The notes beneath the pieces are model-generated. The model saw only the letters and a list, made by a program, of their open reading frames with translations, was not told the DNA's origin and did not search any database. Positions 7,903 through 18,120 of a stretch of 33,602 nucleotides of DNA are shown piece after piece; position 1 is the first letter of the stretch; each line of letters opens with the position of its first letter. Location: NCBI GenBank assembly GCA_035542775.1, contig DATKKX010000303.1:1-33602 (forward strand). The letters run 5' to 3'. The DNA is from DATKKX01 sp035542775. GTDB taxonomy: Bacteria; Planctomycetota; Phycisphaerae; UBA1845; UTPLA1. A program made the translations under genes and the position numbers.

Positions 7903-9135
7903 TTGGGCGCAGAGCCAGCAATCACGGCACACAGGGTCTTCAAGAAGTTTCGCAGAGGCGAGCAGTTCGATTCCTTGCGAGACCTTGTGGCGGCGCACCT
8001 GCGCGGACGTCGGCGGTCGCTCGCCAGAGCGGAGTTCTGGGCACTGCACGACGTCGGCTTTGAGGTGCGCGGCGGCGAGGCCTTCGGCATCATCGGCCCG
8101 AACGGCGCGGGAAAGAGCACGCTGCTGAAACTGCTCGCGGGCATTCTGCGGCCCACTTCCGGGAGCATCGATGTGCGGGGGCGGATCTCGGCCTTGATCG
8201 AGCTGGGCGCGGGCTTTCACGGCGATCTGACCGGCCGCGAGAACATCTACCTGAACGCGAGCATTCTGGGCATGAGCCGGCGGGAGACGCGACGCAAGTT
8301 TGATGACATCGTCGCCTTCGCGGGGATCGACGACTTTCTGGATACGCCGGTAAAGCGCTACAGCAGCGGCATGCACGCAAGACTGGGTTTTGCGATCGCC
8401 GCTCACGTCGATCCGCAGGTCATGCTGGTGGATGAGGTGTTGTCGGTGGGAGATCGCGTCTTCCGTTCGAAGTGCGTGGAGAAGATGCGGGCGTTCCTGA
8501 AGCAGGGCGTCGCGATCGTTTTCGTGTCGCACGATCTCGGCACGGTCAGCCGGTTCTGCGATCGAGCGATGGTGCTGCTGCGGGGGCAGGAGGCCTATAC
8601 CGGTCCCGCCACCCAGGCAGTGGGGCATTACTACAACGCCTGCGCCGAGCCGCTTTTGATCCGAGGGGCCGAGGAGGCTGCGCCGGCGCGGGTTTCGAAC
8701 GTGCGTCTGACGGGGCCCGATTCCGAGCAGGAGTTGACGACGGTGCGGCCGGGCGAGGCGGTGCGGTTTCAGTTCGAGGTCAGGTATGACATGGACATGG
8801 CCTGGCCTTCCTACGGCCTGTCGGTGATCCGGATGGAGGATCATCTGGTCCTGTTTGAAACCAGCAGTTCACGGCTTGGCCTGCGGTCTCCACCGGCCCG
8901 GCGCGGAGATCACCACGCCGTATGCTACGATTTTCAGATGAATCTTCCTCCCGGCGAGTACGCAATCGGCCTGCATATCCGCGAGCGCGACGCCATGACG
9001 TATGCGGTGCAGGACGCCTACGTTTCCCGACTGATGGTTGATTCGGCGCCGGTCAGCGGGGGGCTGGTGTATCTCGACCCTCACGTGGAAGTCAGTCAAT
9101 TGTCCCACCATAGCTTTGCGGCGGTAGCAATGTAG
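7903..9135 (+). CDS. ABC transporter ATP-binding protein, Wzt/TagH-like polysaccharide exporter subunit
   Basis: From the TTG at 7903, preceded by GGGAAGGGCG, the product is 410 residues and begins as Wzt proteins do (AITAHRVFKKF). Walker A is GPNGAGKST at about 65-73, the signature is the Wzt-specific YSSGMHARL instead of LSGGQ, Walker B is VMLVDEVLSVGD, and the switch His is in VFVSHD. Residues from about 255 form a separate beta-rich domain like the Wzt C-terminal carbohydrate-binding domain. The protein would power export of lipid-linked O-antigen or capsule together with a Wzm permease, but no permease gene is nearby. In-frame ATG starts at 7537 or 7723 are possible alternatives. Downstream genes follow on the same strand and appear to make or modify the same glycan. 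Confidence 0.88.
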   Translation: MGAEPAITAHRVFKKFRRGEQFDSLRDLVAAHLRGRRRSLARAEFWALHDVGFEVRGGEAFGIIGPNGAGKSTLLKLLAGILRPTSGSIDVRGRISALIELGAGFHGDLTGRENIYLNASILGMSRRETRRKFDDIVAFAGIDDFLDTPVKRYSSGMHARLGFAIAAHVDPQVMLVDEVLSVGDRVFRSKCVEKMRAFLKQGVAIVFVSHDLGTVSRFCDRAMVLLRGQEAYTGPATQAVGHYYNACAEPLLIRGAEEAAPARVSNVRLTGPDSEQELTTVRPGEAVRFQFEVRYDMDMAWPSYGLSVIRMEDHLVLFETSSSRLGLRSPPARRGDHHAVCYDFQMNLPPGEYAIGLHIRERDAMTYAVQDAYVSRLMVDSAPVSGGLVYLDPHVEVSQLSHHSFAAVAM

Positions 9136-9177
9136 CCGGCCGCGACAGGCAGACGGCACGAGCCGAAGGCGTTTGAA

Positions 9178-10761
9178 ATGGCGTTATCGAGCCTGCTTCG
9201 ACAGAGATTACCGCCGTCGCGCGGCAGGCGCCGGCTCGGTCGTGCCCTTGGATTGCACGGGGATACAGAGCCGCCTAATGCCTCGTCGGCTGCCATCCGT
9301 GCAGGGGGCTGGATGCAGTCTTTGGCCCCGGTGCCGTCGCATGTCGTTGCCCGCGTGGACGGAGGCATCGATGAACCGCTTCGCCGCTATGGCATCGAGC
9401 AACTCTTGAGGCTCGTCGGCTTCGGTGTCCGATTCAAGTCAGACGACTCCGCGACGATCTACTGCGGCAGTAATCCGGCAATCGGAGCGGCCGCCGCCAT
9501 TTGGATTCCGCCCGATGACGCTTTCTTCCTCGACGCCGGACAGCGTCCGACGATCAGCCTGGTGGATGGCGTCTGCGTCCCGCATCGAGGGCCGGCTCCG
9601 GCGTCGCTATGGGTCGGGAACCGCCTGTCGTTTGATGTGGCGAGAGCAACGGCATTCTGGCTGACGTTGGAGAGCGAGCGCTACGCTGCGGCGCGAGACG
9701 GACACAATCGTGTGCCGGCGGCCGCCAGTCTGCTGGGAACCCTGGGCCTGCTGAACCGGCCGCCGATCCACGCATATGTGCAACTTTTGGCCGATCGTCT
9801 GAACTCCGAGGCGAATTGCGGCTCGCCGCTGCCGCGTTGGCCGTTGGGGAAGACATTCGCAGCGGCGCTGTCGCACGATGTGGATGCGCCCGAGCGGTCG
9901 AACAGGGTGCCGTTGTACCTCAAAGAGATGGTCTTCAAGAATCATCGGCCCCGCCGCCATGCATATTGGGACTTGTGCGCGGAGATTCGCACCCGTGGCC
10001 TGGCGAATGCGTGCATCAGGCCACCGAGTCGCCGCCCGGAATGGGATTTCGGGGAGATCTGCGAGATTGAGGAGGCCTGCGGCCTGCGGTCGGCATTCTA
10101 CTTCGCCGTCGTTCCACGATCGCTGGGGCACCTGTGCGACACCACTTACGACAGCAGCCGAAGCAGGTACCGCCGGCTTTATCGAAGACTTATCGAGGGC
10201 GGATGGGAAGTCGGTCTGCAGGCCGGTTACCTCACCTCCGCGGGTCGGCCGAGTCTCAGGCTGCAGGTGGACAGGCTGGCACGATTCAGCGGGCATGGCA
10301 TCGCCGGGGTCCGCCACCATTACCTGCAGCTCGACCCGGTTGCACCGATGCGCACCCTGGCAACGCATGCCGATGCCGGCCTGCTTTATGATGCGACCGT
10401 CGGGTTCAACGACGATCTTGGTTTTCGAGCGGGCATTGCCCTGCCTTATCAGCCGTACGATCCCCAACGCCAAGGCGCCGCCCCGCTGGTCGAACTGCCC
10501 ACCGGCATCGCGGACATGCACATGCCCAAGCAGTATGAGACCGTCAGCGTCGAGGCTGTTGCCGAGCATCTGCGGATCGTACGCGGCCTCGGGGGCCTGG
10601 CCCTCCTCAACTGGCACGTGGGGAACTGGCATTTCGCGCCTGCGTGGCGCGACAGCTACTGCGCGGCATGCCGCCTGTTGGCGGAAGATGCGGACGTGTG
10701 GGTGGCGACGCCCCGGGAGGTCGCGACCTGGTGGCGGCAGCGCAGCGAGGCTCTGCAATGA
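9178..10761 (+). CDS. Polysaccharide deacetylase-like (CE4/NodB-fold) protein
   Basis: The 527-residue product has the catalytic-core motif SHDVD at about 232-236, equivalent to the metal-binding Asp pair of NodB-type deacetylases. Further on are GVRHHYLQLD, which supplies histidines, and DATVGFNDDLGFRAG, a pattern common in polysaccharide deacetylase-like proteins from cell-surface gene clusters. LLNWHVGNWHF near the end resembles the last conserved block. The N-terminal 200 residues are an additional domain typical of longer family members. I would expect N- or O-deacetylation of a surface glycan, but some members are inactive or have other roles. It follows the Wzt-like gene by 42 bases, and its stop overlaps the next start (ATGA). 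Confidence 0.75.
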   Translation: MALSSLLRQRLPPSRGRRRLGRALGLHGDTEPPNASSAAIRAGGWMQSLAPVPSHVVARVDGGIDEPLRRYGIEQLLRLVGFGVRFKSDDSATIYCGSNPAIGAAAAIWIPPDDAFFLDAGQRPTISLVDGVCVPHRGPAPASLWVGNRLSFDVARATAFWLTLESERYAAARDGHNRVPAAASLLGTLGLLNRPPIHAYVQLLADRLNSEANCGSPLPRWPLGKTFAAALSHDVDAPERSNRVPLYLKEMVFKNHRPRRHAYWDLCAEIRTRGLANACIRPPSRRPEWDFGEICEIEEACGLRSAFYFAVVPRSLGHLCDTTYDSSRSRYRRLYRRLIEGGWEVGLQAGYLTSAGRPSLRLQVDRLARFSGHGIAGVRHHYLQLDPVAPMRTLATHADAGLLYDATVGFNDDLGFRAGIALPYQPYDPQRQGAAPLVELPTGIADMHMPKQYETVSVEAVAEHLRIVRGLGGLALLNWHVGNWHFAPAWRDSYCAACRLLAEDADVWVATPREVATWWRQRSEALQ

Positions 10762-11843
10762 CGGTGGCACAGGAGCCGGCAGCGTTCTGTGGCGGTCCGC
10801 CCGCGCCGGAAGACAAATCGGCGCAGGAGTTCGTCGTTCGGCCCATCCCGGCAGTTGAATCCGCCGAATGGGAGGAGGGTTTGGCGCGATCGCCGCAGAG
10901 CTGCGTGTTTCTGCGATCAGCCTGGTTGGATCTCATCGGCAAGCACTTCGGGTGGCGTATCGCGCGGTTCGGGTGTTACGAATTCGATCGGCTGGTCGGC
11001 GGACTGGCCGGTCGCGTGGTCGAGGGTGAGAGCTTGGTCCGCCTCGATCGTCTGTTGTTGGTGCCATACAACGGGTGTTGGGCGACAGGGGGAGACGCCC
11101 GGTTGCGGCATCGCGTTGTGCACCGCGGCCACGCCATCCTCTCGGCCCTGGCAAACGAGATTGCGGCAAGATTCGGCGATGCCGTTCTGGATCTGCATCC
11201 GGCGAACAACGATGTCCGGCCGTTTACCTGGGGCGGTTGGAACGCGGCCGTTCGATACACGTTCGTCAACGATCTGACGAAATGCGATGAGGCCGACTGC
11301 GCGCCCAGTGTTCGCCGCCGAGCGAAGAGAGCCGCGGCGGCGGGGGTGCGTTTTGACAGCGACGTCCCCCCCGGCGAGTTCGTGGGACTGTGGTCGCGGA
11401 GCCTGCGCCGGCAGGGCTTGCGGGAGCCGGTGTCCCCGGATGCCTTGCGCGGTCTTCTGGATCGGCTGCCGGAGCAGCCGTTTGCATCTGAGATCTGCGG
11501 AACCCGACTCTCCGACGGGCGGTTGGCGGCCGCCAATGTCATTCTCTACGACCGCACGACGGCGTACTACTGGCTGGCAGGTTTTGATGCCGACGAGCCG
11601 CACCATGGAGCCGCGAATCAACTGTGTCACCTGGAGACGTTACGCAGGTCCGCCGGGCGGGCAGCGCGGTTCGATTGGGTAGGTGCCAATACGCGGAGCA
11701 TCGCGGAGTACAAACAGTCGTTCGGACCGGACTTGGTTCCATACTGCCGTGTCACATGGAAGCGAGTAGAGCATAAGGTGCCGCCAGGGCGAGCGCCCGG
11801 CACGCTGCGGCGGTGGCTGCGGGCTTGTCCGATACTCGGGTGA
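10758..11843 (+). CDS. FemAB-like / GNAT-fold acyltransferase family protein
   Basis: The 361-residue product has the layout of FemAB-like proteins with two GNAT-type folds: VFLRSAWLDLIGKHFGW near the start, then RRRAKRAAAAGVRF, and the block YWLAGFDADE followed by HLETLRRS and FDWVGANTRSIAEYKQSFG. The last segment closely fits the family ending in which the acceptor binds. Members of this group occur in exopolysaccharide clusters, where they are thought to transfer amino-acyl or acyl groups to glycans. The ATG at 10758 overlaps the stop of the preceding gene by four bases, showing translational coupling; a longer frame starting at 10644 would run well into that gene and is less likely. The substrate is unknown. 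Confidence 0.75.
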   Translation: MTVAQEPAAFCGGPPAPEDKSAQEFVVRPIPAVESAEWEEGLARSPQSCVFLRSAWLDLIGKHFGWRIARFGCYEFDRLVGGLAGRVVEGESLVRLDRLLLVPYNGCWATGGDARLRHRVVHRGHAILSALANEIAARFGDAVLDLHPANNDVRPFTWGGWNAAVRYTFVNDLTKCDEADCAPSVRRRAKRAAAAGVRFDSDVPPGEFVGLWSRSLRRQGLREPVSPDALRGLLDRLPEQPFASEICGTRLSDGRLAAANVILYDRTTAYYWLAGFDADEPHHGAANQLCHLETLRRSAGRAARFDWVGANTRSIAEYKQSFGPDLVPYCRVTWKRVEHKVPPGRAPGTLRRWLRACPILG

Positions 11844-11861
11844 TATGCACGGAGATCAGCA

Positions 11862-12638
11862 ATGACGCCAGTCGCACATGCAGCAATGCAAGACACTCCG
11901 TCGTCGGCCTGCCGGCTGACCGCGCCCACACATGCGGGACGGGTGCGCGAGGCCTATATCGCCCTGCACGAGGAGTTCAGCAGATGGACGCCTTCCGACG
12001 CCTTTCGTCACACGTTCCGGGCGTCAGTCGTCGAAGAGCTGCAACGGCGATCCAACTCACAAGGGCGGATCAGCGTTCTGGAGGTCGGCTGCGGGCACGG
12101 CACGTGGGCACTGGAGATGTACGAGCAGGTTCCACGAGCCGACGAGCGGATTGAGTATCTGGGCATCGATTTCACGGAACCGCGGATCGAACTGGGCCGT
12201 GTGCGAATGGCCGAGCATACATCAGCGAGCTTCCTGGTGGCGGATTGTGAGCAATTCCAGCCCCGGCAGCGGTTCGATGTGATTCTGGGCATCGAGGTCA
12301 TCTCGCATGTCGAGCGGCGCAAGTATCGTCAATGGCTGGAGAGATGGTTCAGTTGGCTGGCCCCCGGCGGGACGGTCATCATCATTGACAAGGATCGCTT
12401 CACGAAGCACGCTCTGCGGCTGAGTTGGGACGTGTTCAAGCGCCGCTGGCTGCCGAGATCGATGACGGCGCGGCCGTACTATTTTCCTGAGCACTTCGGC
12501 GACTACGCCGAGACGATCTACTATCCGAGTTTCGCATCGCTGCGCCGCATGGCGATCAGGATGGGCTACACAGCCCGGCCGCTTGTCGAACACCGTTTCT
12601 TCAGGGCGATGTTTCTTGACAGGCCGACCGAGGCATAG
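11862..12638 (+). CDS. Class I SAM-dependent methyltransferase
   Basis: The 258-residue protein has motif I VLEVGCGHG at about 72-80, motif II GIDFTEP, and the post-motif LGIEVISHVER followed by LAPGGTVIIIDKD. These identify a class I methyltransferase. GGAG lies about 8 bases before the ATG at 11862, and only 18 bases separate it from the FemAB-like gene. It ends the plus-strand glycan module, so a sugar or lipid-linked glycan is a reasonable acceptor, for example as a chain-terminating cap recognised by a Wzt C-terminal domain. That last point is inference from Wzt systems in which the terminal cap is the export signal. It is not closely similar to the methyltransferase at 2368. Confidence 0.85.
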   Translation: MTPVAHAAMQDTPSSACRLTAPTHAGRVREAYIALHEEFSRWTPSDAFRHTFRASVVEELQRRSNSQGRISVLEVGCGHGTWALEMYEQVPRADERIEYLGIDFTEPRIELGRVRMAEHTSASFLVADCEQFQPRQRFDVILGIEVISHVERRKYRQWLERWFSWLAPGGTVIIIDKDRFTKHALRLSWDVFKRRWLPRSMTARPYYFPEHFGDYAETIYYPSFASLRRMAIRMGYTARPLVEHRFFRAMFLDRPTEA

Positions 12639-12825
12639 TGCCGGCGAGCCACGTGACGCGGGAGGGAAGATGGCGAGGGCCGCGGCCAGGGTCATTACGT
12701 TGATGGAGACCCCGTGCATGTCGACCGGGTATTGACCTGGTTTGCGCAAGTGAACAGGCTTATTTGTCGCCTGGAAGCGAGTAGGACATGGCTTGAGCCG
12801 GCGACGTTTGCCCCTGAAACGAGCG

Positions 12826-12917
12826 TGGGGATCCGCCTCTCAGCGGATCCCCATAATGCCGGCTCCCTTCCACCCACCTGGGGGACCGGACTCCCTAATT
12901 ACCCCCTCCTAAGGGCC
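12826..12917 (-). ncRNA. Candidate small RNA ending in a strong hairpin
   Basis: A transcript from the promoter at 12949-12920 would start near 12913-12917. It would run about 90 bases through a purine-rich segment (AGGAGGGGGTAATTAGGGAG), a CCGGTCCC/GGGA-CCGG stem, and the perfect 11-bp hairpin at 12826-12853 (TGGGGATCCGC, six-base loop). No ORF follows on this strand. The hairpin lacks a U tract, so it may be a structural element and not the end. I could not match it to 6S, SRP, tmRNA or RNase P RNA. Confidence 0.4.
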
Positions 12918-12919
12918 TC

Positions 12920-12949
12920 AGTATAAGCAAGGGCTGACGGCCATGTCAA
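12920..12949 (-). promoter_or_regulatory. Sigma70-type promoter, minus strand
   Basis: A perfect -35 box TTGACA (12949-12944) and a -10 box TATACT (12925-12920) are separated by 18 bases. It points away from prkA into a gene-free stretch, so it is best explained by a non-coding transcript. Confidence 0.65.
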
Positions 12950-13408
12950 CGTTAATTTGGGCTTACGCCGGAAAGAAGCGCAGCGTTTTCGAGACAACCG
13001 CGAACGGGGTCAACGACGGTGTTCGCGCTCAAATTAATCCGACTCGGTGCGACACGAGTTCGTGGAATTGCGCCGGCGTTCCGAGGCGACGACGAACCCA
13101 AGGGCCAATCACGACAAAGGGTTGTGGAACTGCGAGAGGCTTTTGGCCGGCGATTTGCTTCGTCTTCATGTGGCAATTGTGCGGATTGTGAGACGGGAGA
13201 GACTGTAGCGACTATGCGGGGAAAAGGGAGTGCTCCGGCTGAGGGCGAGGAGAGACGCTACAAAAATCTCTGGCGGCCGAGGGAAGCACGGACCATGGCG
13301 TGTGATCGCTCGAGAAGGCGCGTCGCGGGTTTCAAGTAGGGGTCACCGGCGCCGGTTCACGAGGCCGGCGGGCTCGCGGGACAGCGATTCGAAGGGCGCG
13401 GAGCGACG

Positions 13409-15469
<2,061 letters not shown>

Positions 15470-15592
15470 TGCATCTGCCTCCCGCGTGGGGCCAGTTGTT
15501 CTATTCTGAGTAGGGCGCAACCGAAATTTCGATTAACGGCCGGATCGGCCGCTCGTTGCGCCCCAAAACCAGGTTACCCTTGACTCTCAGGG

Positions 15593-15620
15593 ATGATATC
15601 GGATGTTCCCAGCAAGTCAA
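15593..15620 (-). promoter_or_regulatory. Probable sigma70-type promoter of prkA
   Basis: TTGACT (15620-15615) and TATCAT (15598-15593) are separated by 16 bases, each one mismatch from consensus. The predicted start near 15586 gives a leader of about 117 bases before the prkA ATG. Confidence 0.55.
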
Positions 15621-15658
15621 GAAACATGCCACGCTAACAGGCTGCCAATACTGTAGTT

Positions 15659-15674
15659 GCGATCGGCCGATCGC
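15659..15674. promoter_or_regulatory. 16-bp perfect palindrome upstream of prkA
   Basis: GCGATCGGCCGATCGC is a perfect dyad without a loop, placed at roughly -73 to -88 relative to the predicted prkA transcription start. Its form suits a dimeric regulator site, but GC-rich DNA can produce such palindromes by chance and no second copy was found nearby. Confidence 0.3.
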
Positions 15675-15935
15675 GTTGTGACAGCGTCGCAGCGCCTTGC
15701 ATTTCAGCCGATGGCATGCTGTCTGTGTCATCGGCAGCATGACGCCGCAAGGCGCGTAGTATGGGATGAATTCGCGCGTGGGTCGAGCCCTTCAGTCGTC
15801 GGACTTCGCGCGGCCTGGGGGCAGGGCGGCCCTCTCCGGCGGATCAGAAGGCGGGGATGCAGCCCGCAACCGGTTGGGCGGCCGATTTCCTGGTATTACG
15901 GGGCGGCTGCGGTGACCACCAAGGCCGAGGCGAGC

Positions 15936-16148
15936 TTACTGCAGCCGACTGGGCTGGCAGATGAAGCTCGTCACGATCAGAAAGGCACCGATCGCCAATG
16001 CGACTTCGGGGTTGGCGAGGATCAGGTTCGATTGTGGGAGCCAGTCGAGGGCGTCATAGACAGTGGCGGCTCCCACGTAGCAGACGAGACCGGAAATCAT
16101 CGAGAGGAACACGCCAAGCAGCATCATTGTCATCGCGAACAGGGCCAT
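15936..16148 (-). CDS. Small membrane protein, two transmembrane segments (unknown function)
   Basis: The product is 70 residues and has two hydrophobic segments: about 4-27 (LFAMTMMLLGVFLSMISGL...) and about 46-63 (EVALAIGAFLIVTSFIC). They are joined by a short polar loop containing DALDWLPQSN. The ATG at 16148 has AAGGAG 8 bases upstream, a better site than any upstream alternative. I do not recognise the family. It sits between prkA and the LON-domain gene on the same strand, but gaps of 313 and 466 bases make a shared operon uncertain. Confidence 0.7.
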   Translation of the reverse strand: MALFAMTMMLLGVFLSMISGLVCYVGAATVYDALDWLPQSNLILANPEVALAIGAFLIVTSFICQPSRLQ

Positions 16149-16461
16149 TGTCTTTGCTCCTTTTCGGCGATCCCGATGGTTCAGCGGCGATGCCCGGGTG
16201 GGAAGCAACGGATGTGCCGGAGTCCCAGACCGACGCTGTACGTATCAAGTGGCGATAAAGGCAGTTGTGAACGGGTTGTGGAGCGAGGCGGAGGCGTTCG
16301 GGTCGTGGGGAGGCCAGCACGTCCTATCGCGATGGGGAGCAGTGCCCGGAAGTGGGAAAGCCCCAGGCCGATTTCCCAGGGCGATAACCGGCTTATGTTG
16401 CCCAGTCATAACAAGGCGGGCCGCGGAGCGGATGGGCACCGACCCATAACAGGCGGGATGA
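16149..16461. other. Gene-free stretch with an inverted repeat and a short direct repeat
   Basis: These 313 bases contain TGGGAAA at 16353-16359 pairing with TTTCCCA at 16372-16378 around a 12-base loop. They also contain two similar short segments, CATAACAAGGCGGG near 16410 and CATAACAGGCGGG near 16445. No gene is supported. Confidence 0.4.
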
Positions 16462-17175
16462 TCAATTAGTCAGGCAGTCCGGCGGCCAAGCCCTCGGGCC
16501 CTTGGACCGGCATCGACATTGCTCGCGATAGTCGGCTGCGAGGGCCTTGAAGGCCCCGCACAGGAACTTGAGACGAGGCTCGATCCGCGGTTCGGCGAGT
16601 AGGCTCTGTTTTTGCTCGACCGTCTGAAGGGCCACCGAACCGAGCAGGTCAACGAGATCTGAGAGACACAGGTCCGGACAGCTCAGCAGATCCTTCCAAT
16701 TCGTTTCGGCAGCCAACTCGTCCATGGGCGGCTCGGTGATCGCACATTGCAGCTCGTGTCGGAGGGTGCGTTGAAGCTCCGGCGAAAGCTGATCGGGCGG
16801 CAGCGGGCGCAGTTGTGCCCGGCGATACTGGAGTTCGGTGTTCTCATGAAGGATTTCGGCGCGGAGAAGGCCCTGCAGGAGGGCGTTATATCTTCCATCG
16901 GAGAGGCGTTCGGCGCGCACGATACGGCTCACGCACACGACAGGATATACCTCGGCCTCGAGGGTGTGGTATTGGGCTTCGTAGCCAGGTTTCAGCAGGG
17001 CCATGGCGATCAGGCGGGAGCCGGTCAACGCGTCCTGAGTCATGATGCGGTATCGGGGCTCGAAGACATGCAGCGGAAGAATGGCTCGCGGAAACAGCAC
17101 TGCGTTGGGCAGCGGAAAAACAGGGGCGAACTGGCCGAATCCAATCGAGTCAATCGACGACAATTTCTTATCCAC
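16462..17175 (-). CDS. LON N-terminal (substrate-binding) domain protein
   Basis: The protein has the LON/PUA-like start FAPVFPLPNAVLFPRAILPLHVFEPRYR, followed by MALLKPG, YPVVCVSRIVRAERLSDGRYNALLQGL and a helical C-terminal part. This is the substrate-binding domain of Lon without the ATPase and protease domains; about 237 residues from the GTG at 17175. Stand-alone LON-domain proteins are widespread in bacteria, and their role is largely unknown. The start is uncertain: in-frame starts at 17271 and 17265 would add a basic extension not seen in the family, and a TTG at 17163 is also possible. The C-terminus is Cys- and Arg-rich (CRCRSKGPRAW). Confidence 0.85.
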   Translation of the reverse strand: MDKKLSSIDSIGFGQFAPVFPLPNAVLFPRAILPLHVFEPRYRIMTQDALTGSRLIAMALLKPGYEAQYHTLEAEVYPVVCVSRIVRAERLSDGRYNALLQGLLRAEILHENTELQYRRAQLRPLPPDQLSPELQRTLRHELQCAITEPPMDELAAETNWKDLLSCPDLCLSDLVDLLGSVALQTVEQKQSLLAEPRIEPRLKFLCGAFKALAADYREQCRCRSKGPRAWPPDCLTN

Positions 17176-17411
17176 CCGTGATCGCGACCATGCCCCGGCA
17201 GGGCGATTCTCGCCGCCCTTGGGCCGGAACCGAATGATTCTAGCGGGGTAGAGCGGACTCCGCATTCTCATGATGCTGAGTTCCGAGTGCCCGGTCTCGC
17301 CGTTTCATGGCCGGCACACGGGTCGGGTGTCTGGTATTTCCTCGTGCAAGGGCATATCCTCCCGATGCACAAGGGCCGAGTCGGAATCCGATGGGCGCGA
17401 ATGGGTGACGG

Positions 17412-18095
17412 ATGATGGCTATAGGCAGGAGCGTGCGGATCTGTGTTGCGGCGTTGGGGTTGGCCATGATTGCAGGCTGCCGGTCCAGTCAGCCCGCCAA
17501 GCCGGCCGGCGCTCCCCCGAGGGGGGTATTGGAGCTTCGCATCCTGGCTGACAGGTCCCAAGACGAGGGTGCGGGGAAGATCGCCGCGTGCCGGACCGCC
17601 TTCACCAAGGAGGGGCCGACAACGCGCGGCGCCGAGGAAGGGTATGGCTGGTTCAAGATCAAGGATCCGGCGGACTTCTTCAAGACGAAGGACCTCAAAG
17701 GCCAGTTCGACCGAATCCAGAAGGAGACGCCGCTGGTGACCGAGCGGCGTGGCGACGAATACTACGTGCTGGCCCATACTGTCGAGGACTACACGATGAC
17801 GCATGCGGCGGGGGCGCCGGAGTGGTCCGCGCAGACGGCGAGGCTTAACCGTAGTACGCAGGGGTACCTTGCGGTCGAGGTGGAATTGGATGGTCGCGGG
17901 GCGGCGCAGCTGGAGAAGCTCACTGGAGATCACCGAGGGAAAGTCCTGGGTGTATTCCTCGACGATCAGACCATCATGAAGCTCACCATCACGGATGTCA
18001 TCCGCCAGAGTATCCGGATCACGGGAGCGTTCTCATTGCGCGAGGCCGAAGACCTGGAGAAGCTTCTTCAACAAAGCAAGGGCCTGCCGAAATGA
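17412..18095 (+). CDS. Lipoprotein with a SecD-like head (P1) domain
   Basis: The 227-residue product has a lipoprotein signal peptide with lipobox MIAGC (Cys23) and a short Pro/Ala linker. The body begins LELRILADR and ends with a block like the SecDF P1 head: GQFDRIQKE..., YLAVEVELDGRGAAQLEKLT, GKVLGVFLDDQTIMKLTI, then IRITGAFSLREAEDLEKLL. In SecD the last block is the well-known ITG-F-EAE-L motif. No SecD transmembrane helices are present, so this is a detached domain anchored by lipid. Function is unknown; a role near the translocon is inference from the fold only. It is 25 bases before mqnD. The start may be 17412 or 17415. Confidence 0.7.
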   Translation: MMAIGRSVRICVAALGLAMIAGCRSSQPAKPAGAPPRGVLELRILADRSQDEGAGKIAACRTAFTKEGPTTRGAEEGYGWFKIKDPADFFKTKDLKGQFDRIQKETPLVTERRGDEYYVLAHTVEDYTMTHAAGAPEWSAQTARLNRSTQGYLAVEVELDGRGAAQLEKLTGDHRGKVLGVFLDDQTIMKLTITDVIRQSIRITGAFSLREAEDLEKLLQQSKGLPK

Positions 18096-18120
18096 CGGGG
18101 CGTGGGTGAAAGGGGCCAAG

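Larger units (their letters stand above)
12639..13408. other. Long gene-free stretch with a minus-strand promoter and hairpin
   Basis: These 770 bases lie between the convergent ends of the methyltransferase and prkA. They contain a strong minus-strand promoter at 12920-12949 and an 11-bp hairpin at 12826-12853. The part from 12960 to 13408 has no recognisable gene. The palindrome ACCGGCGCCGGT near 13350 follows prkA but lacks a U tract. Confidence 0.5.
15470..15935. other. Gene-free stretch upstream of prkA
   Basis: These 466 bases hold the prkA promoter at 15593-15620 and, 39 bases upstream of its -35 box, a perfect 16-bp palindrome GCGATCGGCCGATCGC at 15659-15674. The remainder up to the small membrane protein gene contains no supported gene. 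Confidence 0.5.

Noticed and set aside
12826..12917. Identification of the candidate small RNA as SRP, 6S, tmRNA or RNase P RNA
   Set aside because: The GGAA segment is not in an apical helix flanked by the SRP loop motifs, and no tmRNA tRNA-like end, RNase P P4 motif or 6S bubble was found.
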